DNA of 64,000 nt from Fagopyrum homotropicum (Eukaryota; Streptophyta; Magnoliopsida; Caryophyllales; Polygonaceae). Within the stretch, counting starts at the first letter, position 1. Each line of letters starts with the position of its first letter. Location: the NCBI GenBank assembly GCA_033239125.1, contig BSWB01000005.1:52436993-52500992 (forward strand), given 5' to 3'. The translations under genes and the position numbers were made by a program. The notes under the pieces are model-generated. The model ran no database searches. It saw only the letters and a list, made by a program, of their open reading frames with translations, and was not told the origin of the DNA. Of this stretch, positions 46,319-57,863 are shown one piece after another.

Positions 46319-49300
46319 TCATTCGAGGTGAAGTGGGGCAATCATGTCCACCGGAGCTCCCGGGATATACTTCTTCAACCGATGCCCATTCACCTTAAAA
46401 TCTCCACAATGTTCCCCTCCTATCTCAACCGCTCCATGGGGAAAGATCTTCTTCACCACATAAGGACACGTCCATCTTGACTTTAGCTTTCCGGGGAAGA
46501 GCCGCAGCCTTGAGTTGAAGGGAAGGACAAGGTTGCCTTCACTCAACTCCTTCGGGATGAGACGCTTGTCATGCCAACGTTTGGTCCTTTCTTTGTAGAT
46601 CCGGGCGTTTTCATAGGCATCAAACCGGATCTCCTCAAGAGCGTTCATGTCAAGCAATCTCTTCTCTCCGGCCTCCTTGAGATCAAAATTCAGCCACCTT
46701 ATGGCCCAATATGCTCTATGCTCCATCTCTACCGGAAGGTGGCAAGACTTGCCATAAACTAGCTTGTAAGGAGTGGTGCCAATCGGTGTCTTGAAAGCGG
46801 TTCTATAAGTCCACAAGGCATCATCGAGCTTCATAGCCCAATACTTTCTCGTCCTAGAAACCGTCTTCTCAAGAATCCCCTGTATCTCCTGGTTGGAGAT
46901 CTCCACTTGGCCACTATTTTGGGGATGGTAAGGTGTTTCCACCTTATGAGTCACCCCATACTTAGCCAAAAGTGTCCCGAAGTTCCTATTAGTGAAGTGC
47001 TTCCCTCCATCACTTATGATCACCCTTGGTGTTCCAAACCTAGGGAAGATCACTCGGTTGAAGAACCGCACCACAACCTTGGCGTCATTCGTAGGAGAGG
47101 CGATTGCCTCCACCCATCTCGAGACATAGTCCACCGCCAATAGGATGTAGAGGTTGCCACAAGAAGAGGGGAATGGTCCCATAAAGTCCACACCCCACAC
47201 ATCGAATATCTCCACCTCTTGTATGTTGTTCAAGGGCATCTCATTCCTCCTTGAGATGTTGCCCGTCCTTTGGCAAGCATCACAAGCTACAACAAAATTC
47301 TGCACATCCTTGAACAAACTTGGCCAAAAGAAACCCGATTGCAACACCTTCGCACATGTCTTGTGTGAGCTTCCATGGCCTCCACATGGTAAGGAATGAC
47401 AATGACGGATCACACTCTCCACCTCATCCTCCGGTATGCATCTCCTAAAGACTCCATCCGGCCCTCTTTTGAACAAATGCGGTTCACTCCAATAGTAATA
47501 CCTCACATCCTTGAAGAACTTTTTTCGCTGGGCATATGACAAACCGGGAGGCACTTCCTCGCACACAAGATAGTTCACAATGTCGGCATACCATGGCTCA
47601 CTTCCTCTAGACACTTGAAATAGACACTCTTCAACCAATTGCAATTGCTCATCCCGGAATGAGTCATCAATCGGGATGTCATCTCTCTCAAGCTCCAATG
47701 GTGGGAGTCTACTAAGGTGATCCACCACAGAATTTTCGGACCCCTTCTTATCCCGGATTTCCAAATCAAACTCTTGAAGAAGAGGGATCCACCGAATCAA
47801 CCGAGGCTTGGCATCCTTCTTTGTAAGGAGATAACGGATCGCAACATGATCCGTATACACTATGACCTTTGCTCCAACAAGATATGAGCGGAACTTTTCA
47901 AATGCATACACAACCGCTAGCAACTCCTTCTCGGTGGTAGCATAATTGAGTTGGGCTTCATCTAGCGTCTTGCTAGCATAATAGATGGCATGTGTAAGCC
48001 CATCTTTCCTTTGTCCCAAAACAGCCCCAACGGCTACATCACTCACGTCGCACATGATCTCAAACGGTAGACTCCAATCCGGCGGTTGCATGATGGGTGC
48101 GGAGATCAAAGCATTCTTCAACCTACAAAAAGCCTCAAGGCAAACCTTGGAGAAAACAAACTCAACATCTTTCATTAGTAGGTTAGTAAGAGGCTTAGAA
48201 ATCTTAGAGAAATATTTAATGAATCTCCGGTAAAAACCGGCATGCCCTAGAAAACTCCTTACCCCCTTCACCGAGGTAGGTGGTGGCAACTTCTCTATGG
48301 TTTCTATCTTAGCCCTATCAACCTCAATGCCTCGGTTGGACACCAAGTGTCCCAACACAATACCTTCACTTACTATGAAGTGGCATTTTTCCCAATTCAA
48401 GACAAGATTAGTCTCCTCACATCTCTTAAGCACTAGAGACAAGTTAGCTAAACAATCATCAAAGGAAGATCCATAAACAGAAAAGTCATCCATAAACACT
48501 TCCATGTTGTTTTCAATATACTCAGAAAAGATGGCCATCATACACCTTTGAAAGGTGGCGGGTGCATTACACAACCCAAATGGCATTCTCCTATATGCAA
48601 AAGTACCCCAAGGACATGTGAATGTAGTTTTCTCTTGATCATCGGGGTGAATAGGGATTTGGAAGAATCCACTATAACCATCTAAGTAGAAAAAGTGAGA
48701 ATGTTGAGCTAATCTCTCTAGCATTTGGTCAATAAAAGGAAGAGGGAAGTGATCTTTCCTAGAGGCCACATTTAGTTTCCTACAGTCTATACACATTCTC
48801 CATCCCGTAACCGTCCTAGTTGGGATTAGTTCATTATTGTCATTGGTTACCACGGTCATCCCACCCTTCTTAGGAACCACGTGCACGGGACTAACCCACT
48901 TACTATCCGAAATCGGGAAAATGATTCCCGCATCTAGCAATTTAAGGATCTCTTTCTTGACTACTTCTTTCATGATAGGGTTTAGTCTTCTTTGAGGTTC
49001 AATTGAAGGTTTATGATTATCTTCCATTAAGATCTTATGCATGCACAAAGAAGGTTTAATGCCGAGTAAATCATCAATGGTATAGCCTATAGCTTTCCTA
49101 TGCAATCTTAGCTCATGCAACAATCTAGCAAGTTCATCATCATTCAAGCATGCATTCACAATAACCGGATATCTAGAATTCTCACCAAGAAAAGCATACT
49201 TCAAATGAGAAGGGAGGGGTTTGAGTTCAAGTTTAGGAGGACCTTTATCGAGTGAAGATGATCCGTATAATGTTGGTTGAGATGAATCCAAAGCCATGGA

Positions 49301-50524
49301 AGACTCCTCAAGGTTCCTTGAAGCTTGATCAACAACCAATGTAGTTTCTGGAGAAACCACGGGCAAAATTACGGGCTCTGGCACAACCACGGCCGTGGAA
49401 CTTGCAAAGCTAGCACTTTGGAGAACTCCAGTAGGTTCCACGGGTAAAACCACGGGCGTGGTTCTTCCCCCCAGGCCGTGGTTCCTACAGGAATTCAGCA
49501 CACCTTCGTGTGCTTCAAATTCAGCTCTTGTCTCCTTTTCCAATGCTTCCAAAGCCTTGATTTCTTCATTGCAGGCCTCCTCATCTCCTTCCTCCATCAA
49601 ACTTAAACTAAGAACCTTCTCCAAGGGGTCCTTGATCAAGATCGAGCTCACAACTTCTCTAGACTCCTCTTGCTCGACAATGTTGAACACATCTTCACCA
49701 AGGGCTGGCCCCTTCATCATTGTGGATAATTTGAACTTAATATTCTCTTCTCCAATGTTGAAGGAGAGAATTCCATTTTTGCAATCCACCAAACATCCGG
49801 AAGTGGCTAGGAAAGGTCTCCCTAAGATGATGGGAACCGGATAGTCCGCCGGGATGTCCAAAACAACGAAGTCTATGGGCACATAGAACTTCCCTAGTTG
49901 CACCGGTATGTCTTCCAATATTCCAACCGGGTGAGTGATCGAACGGTCCGCCATGTAAAGGGTCATCTTGACCGGCTTTGGCTCTCCTAGCCCAACCTTG
50001 TTGCAAAGTGCAAGCGGTATGATGCTTACACTTGCCCCAAGATCACATAGGGCTTCATACTTCACTTCTCCCACTCCAATTGGCACACAAAAGGATCCCG
50101 GATCTCTTAGCTTATGAGGCATCTCCTCCTTCATGGTTTGAATCAACTCCGAGGATCTCTTCGTCATTCTCACTTCTCCATACTCCTCCAACTTCCTTTT
50201 GTTGGAGAGTATCTCCTTCAAGAACTTGCCATATGCCGGCATACTTAGAATAGCATCCATGAACGGAATGTTAATATGCAATTTAGACATAAGTTCAAGG
50301 AATTTACCAAAGTGTTTGTCCAAACGAGCTCTTGCTCGTGATTGTGGGAATGGTAGTGGTGGCTTGTATGGAGGTGGTGCCACATATGTTGGCTCATCAT
50401 CTTTGCTCTTTCCTCGATCTTCTTGCAAGGTCTCTTCCTCTACCACTACTTGCTTTCCCTTAGCATTCTCCTTTGGCAAGGGGTCCTTCATACTTAACCC
50501 GCTCCTTGTGGTGATGGCCAACAC
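46319..50524 (-). CDS. pol: Athila pol polyprotein of element C (protease, RT, RNase H, integrase)
   Basis: The 1401-codon open frame makes the enzymes that copy the element RNA and insert the DNA. Protease: residues about 100-260, ALCDLGASVSII at 158-169. A variable linker (about 330-430) contains the CCACGGCCGTGG palindromes. RT about 520-760: FFYLDGYSGFFQ (Asp 615) and EVFMDDFSVYG (Asp 679-680). RNase H about 820-900: MCDVSDVAVGAVLG, TTEKELLAVVYAF, VIVYTDHVAI. Integrase about 1000-1330: HHCC finger (HCHSLPCGGH...CDACQ), catalytic core WGVDFMGPF (Asp 1113), IISDGGKHF (Asp 1172) and GQVEISNQEI (Glu 1208), then a C-terminal domain without chromodomain. All key residues are present. The listed Met is internal: translation probably continues from gag, which lies in another frame. 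Confidence 0.93.
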   Translation of the reverse strand: MLAITTRSGLSMKDPLPKENAKGKQVVVEEETLQEDRGKSKDDEPTYVAPPPYKPPLPFPQSRARARLDKHFGKFLELMSKLHINIPFMDAILSMPAYGKFLKEILSNKRKLEEYGEVRMTKRSSELIQTMKEEMPHKLRDPGSFCVPIGVGEVKYEALCDLGASVSIIPLALCNKVGLGEPKPVKMTLYMADRSITHPVGILEDIPVQLGKFYVPIDFVVLDIPADYPVPIILGRPFLATSGCLVDCKNGILSFNIGEENIKFKLSTMMKGPALGEDVFNIVEQEESREVVSSILIKDPLEKVLSLSLMEEGDEEACNEEIKALEALEKETRAEFEAHEGVLNSCRNHGLGGRTTPVVLPVEPTGVLQSASFASSTAVVVPEPVILPVVSPETTLVVDQASRNLEESSMALDSSQPTLYGSSSLDKGPPKLELKPLPSHLKYAFLGENSRYPVIVNACLNDDELARLLHELRLHRKAIGYTIDDLLGIKPSLCMHKILMEDNHKPSIEPQRRLNPIMKEVVKKEILKLLDAGIIFPISDSKWVSPVHVVPKKGGMTVVTNDNNELIPTRTVTGWRMCIDCRKLNVASRKDHFPLPFIDQMLERLAQHSHFFYLDGYSGFFQIPIHPDDQEKTTFTCPWGTFAYRRMPFGLCNAPATFQRCMMAIFSEYIENNMEVFMDDFSVYGSSFDDCLANLSLVLKRCEETNLVLNWEKCHFIVSEGIVLGHLVSNRGIEVDRAKIETIEKLPPPTSVKGVRSFLGHAGFYRRFIKYFSKISKPLTNLLMKDVEFVFSKVCLEAFCRLKNALISAPIMQPPDWSLPFEIMCDVSDVAVGAVLGQRKDGLTHAIYYASKTLDEAQLNYATTEKELLAVVYAFEKFRSYLVGAKVIVYTDHVAIRYLLTKKDAKPRLIRWIPLLQEFDLEIRDKKGSENSVVDHLSRLPPLELERDDIPIDDSFRDEQLQLVEECLFQVSRGSEPWYADIVNYLVCEEVPPGLSYAQRKKFFKDVRYYYWSEPHLFKRGPDGVFRRCIPEDEVESVIRHCHSLPCGGHGSSHKTCAKVLQSGFFWPSLFKDVQNFVVACDACQRTGNISRRNEMPLNNIQEVEIFDVWGVDFMGPFPSSCGNLYILLAVDYVSRWVEAIASPTNDAKVVVRFFNRVIFPRFGTPRVIISDGGKHFTNRNFGTLLAKYGVTHKVETPYHPQNSGQVEISNQEIQGILEKTVSRTRKYWAMKLDDALWTYRTAFKTPIGTTPYKLVYGKSCHLPVEMEHRAYWAIRWLNFDLKEAGEKRLLDMNALEEIRFDAYENARIYKERTKRWHDKRLIPKELSEGNLVLPFNSRLRLFPGKLKSRWTCPYVVKKIFPHGAVEIGGEHCGDFKVNGHRLKKYIPGAPVDMIAPLHLE
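49355..49493. repeat. Palindrome cluster within the protease-RT linker of element C
   Basis: CCACGGCCGTGG at 49387-49398 with CCACGGG, CCACGGGCGTGG (49450-49461) and GGCCGTGG around it. The matching linker in A (5535-5640) holds the CCTCGACCGAG type. Both lie in the least conserved part of pol. Confidence 0.75.
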
Positions 50525-52110
50525 TTGTCCCCTTGGTTGTCTTCGGTCCTTCCGGGAAGCTTTCCCGGATCTCTATGAGCTTCACCCGCTTTTTGGAACA
50601 CTTGTGCTTCCAACACCTTTTGAGCCTTAGAAATGGAAGTCACCGTGCTCTCAAGACCACTCAACCTTCCAAGCAATTGCTCAAACATCATCTCGGTTCT
50701 ATCCTTTGGAGGTTGAGTAAATCTGGGTGGAGGTTCTTGTGAAGCCTTTGGTGGTGGAGCTGCGCTTGTGGAAGCGGGAGGGTTCAAGGCACCATCCGGG
50801 TTAGAATAGGAAAACCCGGGATGGTTGTGGTTAGGCCGGTAATTGTTGAATTGCCGGTTGTTGTTGAAGTTCCTTGGGCCTTGATAGTTGTTGTAGTTGC
50901 CCCTTCCCATATAGTTCACATCTTCCTCCTTGGAAGACAAGTTTGCTTGCACTTGCACTTGAGGGGTTGCTTGATTCTTCAAAGTTGTAGCACACAACTC
51001 CCTCAAAGATTTCAACTTATTGTTGATTGCATCAAGCTTGAAGTTACTCATAGTTACTTCACTCACCTCATATGCTCCCGCTTTCCTCCTATCACTCTTC
51101 CTATGGGAGTATTTCTCAATCACCAAAGCTTGTTTTTCTACAAACTCCCAAGCTTCATCTACATTCTTTTCCATGAAAGTCCCACCGGAAAGAGATTGAA
51201 GCTTGAATTGGCTATCTTCATCAAGTCCCTTGAAGTAGATCTCCAAAAGCTCTATTTTTGGTATACCATGGTGCGGACAATCTAGGAGAAGGTCCTTGAA
51301 CCTCTCCCAAGACTTGAATAAGCTTTCTCTATCCTTCATCACGAAGGCATTGATCTTCCCTCTTAACTCGGTAGTCTTGGAAGGTGGGAAGAACTTCGTC
51401 AAAAACTCGGTTGTCATCTCCTCCCAAGTACTCACTCGCCCTTGTGGAATAGATTGATACCAAGCCAAGGCTTTATCCTTAAGAGAGAAGGAAAAAACCC
51501 TAAGCTTATGGTTGTTGCTCTCCAATCTAGGCAGCCTTAGAGTCTCCATCAAGATCTCATAGTTCATCAAGTGTTGATGAGGAGACTCTCCTTCCATCCC
51601 TCCAAATTGATTATGCCCGATCATTTGTAAAACTTGAGGGCGGAGCTCGTAATCATGGGCTGCGGGATCTCCTAAGTTCACACCCAGACGGTGTGCTCTT
51701 TGTGCCGGATCCATACGTTGCCCTAACGTTTGTGGCTCTTCAATAGCAATGGGCACAACCCGAATATTAACCGCCGGTTGCGGTTGTGGTGGAGGTGGAG
51801 GTTGTTGACGATTAAGCTCTCTTTGCACAAGAGCTTGCCTAATCTCTTCAATCTCCCTCCTAGTTGCTTCTTGCCTCTCATTGGCAAGTCTCCTCTCATT
51901 CTCCAAGGCTTCATCCATTAGCCTAATTTGCTCTAAAGCCTCATCCAACTCAGCTTGGAGATCTCTTCCGGCCATCTCTTTTCCCTTTCTAATGCTCTTG
52001 GATCTAGATCTAAGGGTTTTCTCCGGTTCGGGATCGAATGGAGCTAAATCCTTGCCACGAGATCTTCGCATACACCTAAAGAGTAGAAATGTCCTGAAAA
52101 GCAAAGACAC
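50494..52110 (-). CDS. gag: Athila gag protein of element C
   Basis: Capsid/nucleocapsid protein; the open frame is 538 codons. The likely start is Met 14 (position 52071, MRRSRGKDLAPFDPEPEK), which matches A. An N-terminal coiled-coil stretch (LQAELDEALEQIRLMDEALE) leads to the capsid core about 165-330: QFGGMEGESPHQHLMNYEIL, LKDKALAWYQSIPQGRVSTW, EFLTKFFPPSKTTELRGKIN. Then comes an Asn/Arg/Gly/Tyr-rich segment, perhaps RNA binding; no CCHC zinc knuckle. The end overlaps pol by 31 bp in a different frame. At the boundary, NQG-DKCW replaces the expected GQVLAITTRSG because a G run is one base short or because of programmed frameshifting. No LTR-proximal promoter element other than the LTR is seen. 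Confidence 0.9.
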   Translation of the reverse strand: MSLLFRTFLLFRCMRRSRGKDLAPFDPEPEKTLRSRSKSIRKGKEMAGRDLQAELDEALEQIRLMDEALENERRLANERQEATRREIEEIRQALVQRELNRQQPPPPPQPQPAVNIRVVPIAIEEPQTLGQRMDPAQRAHRLGVNLGDPAAHDYELRPQVLQMIGHNQFGGMEGESPHQHLMNYEILMETLRLPRLESNNHKLRVFSFSLKDKALAWYQSIPQGRVSTWEEMTTEFLTKFFPPSKTTELRGKINAFVMKDRESLFKSWERFKDLLLDCPHHGIPKIELLEIYFKGLDEDSQFKLQSLSGGTFMEKNVDEAWEFVEKQALVIEKYSHRKSDRRKAGAYEVSEVTMSNFKLDAINNKLKSLRELCATTLKNQATPQVQVQANLSSKEEDVNYMGRGNYNNYQGPRNFNNNRQFNNYRPNHNHPGFSYSNPDGALNPPASTSAAPPPKASQEPPPRFTQPPKDRTEMMFEQLLGRLSGLESTVTSISKAQKVLEAQVFQKAGEAHRDPGKLPGRTEDNQGDKCWPSPQGAG

Positions 52111-52187
52111 AAACCAAAAGATATCGAAAGCAACAAGAAAGACCTACACTATAAAAAATCACAAACAATGACTCAATCTTAACCTAG

Positions 52188-52205
52188 TCCCCGGCAATGG
52201 TGCCA
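52188..52205 (-). other. Primer binding site of element C (tRNA-Asp type)
   Basis: On the minus strand TGGCACCATTGCCGGGGA lies six bases after the 5' LTR end at 52212. It is nearly the same as in A. Confidence 0.88.
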
Positions 52206-52211
52206 AAAACT

Positions 52212-53564
52212 TGTTACGTCTAGGAATGGTGTACGTAAAAGCTTTAAATTTATAACTCGATATATTTCTCCTAACTCCTAGCGAACCCGCAGTGTACGGG
52301 ACGCTTTGTAGTAGGGATAGTATTCCGAGGTCGAACACAAAGACTGAGGTGAGATTGAATCGATTAGTGACTAAGAATAGTGAAGATCTAGGCTAAGAAA
52401 AGAGAAAGAAACAAATAAATGAAAATCTCAATATTTTTGGTTTGGTTTATAGGAGATCAATCAAAGATCACAAATCATGCGAAATCAACAATCAACTAAG
52501 CTAACACCACAAGTAAACAAACAAATATGAAATATGTAATCCAAGGGAGGAAAGCGGATTCTAGGGGTTGGAAATTCCGGTTATGGCATAGGACTCAAGC
52601 TATCTAATCATTCCTTGGATCAACTAAAGTATGTTGGGAGTGAGTGTTTCTAGATTAGGATCAATCACCGGGTAGGTCTCATGGTCCACTAGTCCGTTCC
52701 TAAGGTCTCATCACCGGGTAAGTCTCAAAGAGCCTAAGGATAGGAATTCTACACAAACCGGATGGTATTCTAGGGATCTAACCTCTCCTTACCGGGTAAG
52801 TCTCGGGAAGGCAAGTCCTAAACACCTATCCTAGCACACTCAGTCCAATAGCGGCTTGTGAGGCTCACTACTACCTAGAGTTCGTCATCTTCGGTATCTA
52901 CGAGCAAGAATCACCGGGTAGGTCTCTTCTAACTCTTAGTTGCTAACACTAGGTCACCCTAGGATAGATTTAGGTCAACTAACACTAGGATTTCAACAAA
53001 TCAACAACCTAACACTTAGATTCATCAAAACAAGCAAGTCAGTCAAAATCACGGGTTGTTCATCAAGAACCACGGCCGTGGAAAGTATAGAACAAACCGT
53101 GGTTTGCAACAGAGGCTAGGCTCGAGCAAATAATTCATCCAAAGGTACATCTAAGTCCAATCTATCATAGTCCAAGCCATAACCATCTTTTCCTTACCCT
53201 AGAATCGCATCTATTTAGCCTACAACAAAGTCAAGAAGGACTTACAACCCTTCAAAAGAGTCGGCCATGAAGATTGTGAGCCTATAAAATCATAGAATCC
53301 ATGGCAAGAAGATGAAATGAAAGATGGATTAAGCAAATGAAACAAGTCAAACAAGCTAAATCAAAGTTCAAGAAGGACTTACAACCCTTCAAAAGAAGGT
53401 TCAATCGATTCTTACAAACCCTTGCAAAACGTTTTACTCAAAATCACTCAAAATGACTTATAGAACTATGAACTAGTGTTTTTCTTCTTCTTCTCCAATG
53501 GAAGCCTTTCTTCTTCTCCAATGGTAGCTCCAATCCAATCTTCCAATGAGAGAATCTTTGTTGT
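52212..53564 (-). repeat. 5' LTR of element C (copy 3), first part
   Basis: From TGTTACGTC to the CACTA-2 insertion (target TGT at 53562-53564). It matches LTR copies 1 and 2. Motif array at 52665, 52711, 52789 and 52911; palindrome at 53070-53081. The LTR goes on at 59365 after the second TGT. Confidence 0.88.
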
Positions 53565-54281
53565 TACTACAACAAAACTTGGTTTTTATAGCATTAATTG
53601 ATAGAGTTTATATTGTAAATGCTATAGATTTTATGGTTGACTTGGTCTAATTATTTTTTATAGCGTTTCATATTAAAAAAATGCTATTAAAAACTAAGTT
53701 AATTTTTTTACTTTACCGCGTGTAGGATGTAAATATTTCCTTTCTCGCGCCTATGAATAAACGCTATAAAAATTTTATCAAAGGTATGTGCAGTAGAAGC
53801 GGTGATTGATACAACTAGGGCTTCTTACCGGCGGAGAACAAAATTAGGGCTCACCTTTACTCATCTTCCTCCTCTCCCCTAGAACCGAAGATATACGCAA
53901 TAGTAGGTTTCATCTCTCATCTTCATTTGAAGATATGTGTAGTAGAAGCGGTGATTGATACAACTAGGGCTTGAATCAACGGACAACAGGTTTCCCTCTC
54001 CCTTTGCTGCGTTTTTTCCCCCTAAATTCTCTATTTATGTGTTCAGTTTTAATTTGCTTTAAACTCGTTGATATTATCAGTAGAAGGCTTGAATCAATGA
54101 AAATAGGTATCCCCTCTCCCTTTCCTAAGTTTTTATTTTGCTAGGAACCTTAGGTCCGTCACTTTGTCTATTTTGCTAGTAAACAGTTATAAAAAAAATT
54201 GAACATTACTGAAACAATGCACCAAAGGTCTTTGTTTCAGTCTGTCAATCTAAAACTCTTTATTCTTGCATATTTTTACAG

Positions 54282-54464
54282 GGGTGTTTCTTTGGTAAGT
54301 TCCTTACTGATGGGGACCTGGAAGGTACGTTGAAGAAGTCAGTAGCCGAGATGGAACGGCAAAATCTGAGTGCTCTAGACGAATGTAGGGACATTTCAAG
54401 GCGCAACTTTAAGGAGTTATTTGAGATCTACAACAGTAACATGGATCCACTGTATCTCCCATGA
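54282..54464 (+). pseudogene. Exon-like 60-codon frame in CACTA-2, source unknown
   Basis: It follows a splice-acceptor-like TTTTTACAG and ends with TGA. The peptide includes GKFLTDGDLEGTLKKSVAEM and ERQNLSALDECRDISRRNFK. It has coding-like composition and is conserved in the copy at 42316. It may be a captured host exon or a remnant of an accessory gene of the element. I do not recognise the family. Confidence 0.4.
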
Positions 54465-55389
54465 TCCGATCAATCAACATACACAGGTAAACATTTGACC
54501 CTTTTCAATTTGTTTGGGTCAAACTAGGTATCTTTCTTAAATTTCTGATTTGCAATGCAGTGTATTTGTATCCAAGGGGTTCTAGCAGTTAGAATTCGAA
54601 ATATGGATTTGGTAGTTTTCGTATCCAGCAAGTGAAATCTGAATTCTCTATTTTGTTGATGGAAAGAGATCCTAATCTTTTTCACTTAATTAACATTTAT
54701 AGTAGTTTTTTGAGAAACTTTGTTCTTCCAATGTGTAACTTTCACCATATTTAATATAATATAATATGCATATTCAAAGTTAAATGTAGACAGGCTTTTC
54801 TTGTTTTGCCTTTGTTCATTTGATCGGACAATAATGTAGTATATGCATGTTACAATGGTAAATTTGTAGGATAAAAAAGGTCATAATTGTAGCTTTAACT
54901 TGTAAATGAATGTAATATTTGAAATTCAAACAATGATGAAGAAACTAGTTGCTCTACATTCGTGATTAAACTTCAATAGATACACTAAACAATGCTTTTG
55001 TAAAATAAAACTAAAAAAATTGGCTTCAGAGAATTTCACATGCCCTGTTGTTCATCTTCTTATTTTGTTTGTTGATCTTGATTCAACTATCAGCGGTTGA
55101 GCATGTTGTGCATCAAATGTTGGATGAATCACACCAATGTGATCCTCATTTTATAACTTTTAATTCCTTATCTGTAATTATATAACTCTCTGTCTTGTTG
55201 AAAGATGAATTTGCCATAAATTGATCTTTGAGCAATCTTCTTGAGGAACTCCTTTCAATCTTGATTCATCCTCAACAACTGCTTGTTTCACAAATTTCAG
55301 CAAGTCCTATAGATAAAACCAAAGAAAAGCGTCATGTTCCCGAGATTTATTTATGGATCATCTTGTGTTCGAGTTTCCTATAACCTAAG

Positions 55390-55530
55390 GATGTCCAAAC
55401 GGACTGGACTGGACCATAAACTCACGGACCAGACCGTTTCACTACTTGTGTGAAACGGTCCATGTATCGGATCGTAACGGTTCGGTCCACCATGGTCCGA
55501 TCCAATACGGTCCGGTCCCGACCATTTTAT
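55390..55530. repeat. GC-rich inverted-repeat insert with GACCGTTTCAC hairpin
   Basis: GACCGTTTCAC (55432-55442) and GTGAAACGGTC (55450-55460) form an 11-bp stem with a 7-base loop. GGTCC/GGACC-rich sequence extends the symmetry on both sides. It stands out from the AT-rich CACTA-2 interior and might be a small MITE-like insert or a captured fragment. Confidence 0.45.
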
Positions 55531-57863
55531 TTATTTATGTGTAAATGTATGGTTAATCACTGTGTTAGGTCATGCTGACTCAAATTTGGGTCATTAATTT
55601 TCCACACAATGTATCTACACTTTGATAGAATATGCCTGCAGCTACCCTCAAAAGCTTCCAAGTTCCAACTACACCATTATGTCTAGTCAACTTAATACAA
55701 ATTAAATATTAATAAATATTATGGTTCTTATTTTATATTTTATTTAATAAATGTTTACTCAATAATAAGGGTTAATGAAAAGTCCACTGCCGAAAAATTA
55801 AAATTAAAAGAAGACTTCAAGTATTTTTATTTTTGGTGTCTACTGTCAAGAGGGCAAAATGTCCACTGCCCAACTATTTTGATGGTTGCTGTAGCAAGGC
55901 CTAGAAGCCACAGCTGTTAAAATCCAATACTACAATTTAATGAAACTAGTTTATTTTTTCATTAATTTATTTTGTTAAATCATGCAAATAGTAAAGCTAA
56001 GACTAGGATGAGAGATGAGTATTATGCGCTTGATGGGTGGGATATAACATACGTTGATCTTTGCACTTGAACCATGGTTGCTTGCTATGCTCAGGGTTTT
56101 GTCATCTCTCTGTAAATATTTTAATTTGTTTTATTTCTGAAAGCTTTTCATATTAACCGCAAGCGGTAGTGTAATGCCCCATAATTTCCTGATGTTGCAA
56201 CTTTATAAGGTTTGAAGGCTATGTGGCCTGATTCGTATCTCTTAGCTTAGGTTCTACAAATAAAGTTGTTGATGCTTCGCAGTAGGCTGTGGAGGTAATT
56301 GAATGGTTTCAGCTAGGATTACTTGGCTCTTAGTAAATAATGTGGATACAATACATTTTTCATTGCTAACTTTGCATGTCTAGGAAACGATTAGTTTTGG
56401 TTGTTTCACATTCTTCAATGGATAAAACCAATAAATATTATAGGAGTTTTTTATTTTAATATTCTAAAAGACTATGTTACCATTTTATTTGATTCTAGAT
56501 TTTCTGGATAATGATATGTTCGATTTGTGGCAGTGATATGATCAAGTTAACAAATAGAAAAAAAATAGAACATTGAATAAACATAGTGAGAGAGATGAAT
56601 AAGTAGATTTCAGAAGGAATGTTGGAGAATGCTCAGTGGAAAGTAAACAGAAAATGATAAGCATAATAATGAGTAGGAAGATTGAATTTAGTGCAATTCA
56701 AATTAATAGAGTTATGTTTCTTGACGTGAATTTGGGTTTCCTTCAATTCATTTACAAGGATTTGACATTTGTTAATGGGGTTTGTTGAGAGCCGGATTGT
56801 ACATGAATTTTTACGTAAACATTATTATTTTTGAGATCGGGTGTCTATTGAGTTGAACACTAGAATGAGTGTGTTAACTATTGCTCTTATAAATTAAAGC
56901 ATAGTTTTCTACTCTACTCAAACATCTAATAGCCACAATTTTTTAATGCAAATCTGCCATTTCTGATTAAAGTGGAAAAGGTAAAGTAGTGTGTTGATCC
57001 AAGATTAGGATCAGATTATCCTCCCAAGGCAATTGCTAAGGTAATACGCGTACTTCAAATTGTTCTTCCTAAAACCCATATTATTCTCTCTTATCCTGCA
57101 TTCTTTATCTCCATGTTATACTTGTCGTATTGTTAGATTTAAATCTTTGGTAAGTATTGCCTGCTAAATCTTTGGTGATTATGAATGCTCATGCTTGTTT
57201 GGATCAAGGAAGGCGTGATGTGTTAGAAAGGCATTAAATTTGTGTAAGGTTATGATTTTCGAGTTGATTCACCAAAAGTGAAATGGGTACAGCAAGATAG
57301 GACATAGCAGGGATTTTAGTTGATACGTCCCATCAGCGTGAACTATGCAATACCATTTCTAGCTCCAACAACCACTATTCAACTTCATTACTACACTAAT
57401 CAAACGTACTGCTACCCTCACAGATGAAAATTTCAAAATTTAAAAAATTCAACAGGGTTTGTTTCCCAGGTAGCAGTGAATCCGTAGTTTGAACATGCTT
57501 CTTTTATGTAATTGCAGTGGAAGTGGTCAAGCTTACAAATCAAACGTACGTACACTCACAGATGACAGATGAAATCTCTGGATCTCATTGTGTTGTTTCT
57601 GTCAAGTGTCAATTAGGGCTTTACTGATTTCATTTCCATCGGTTTTGGTAACTTCCACAAATGAAAAGATGGAAATCAGCAGATTTAGAGTTGCGTTTGC
57701 TGCTTCAAGTGCTTCCATTTCTGGCTTCATCCTATTGTATATCTCCATGTTCAATGACTCCAAATGCTTCAATTTCTGTCTGTTTTTGTGTTTATGCACA
57801 TGCTGATTTTTTTAGGACATGCCTAACTCCTCTCGGATACATATAATCTGATATGGTTCATGT

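Noticed and set aside
49395..49844. 149-codon + strand frame
   Set aside because: It is antisense to the intact pol frame of element C and is explained as its shadow.
57602..57799. 65-codon minus-strand frame with coiled-coil-like Leu/Glu pattern in CACTA-2
   Set aside because: It overlaps + strand frames, has no family match I recognise and no splice or start context. Kept only as a possible captured fragment.
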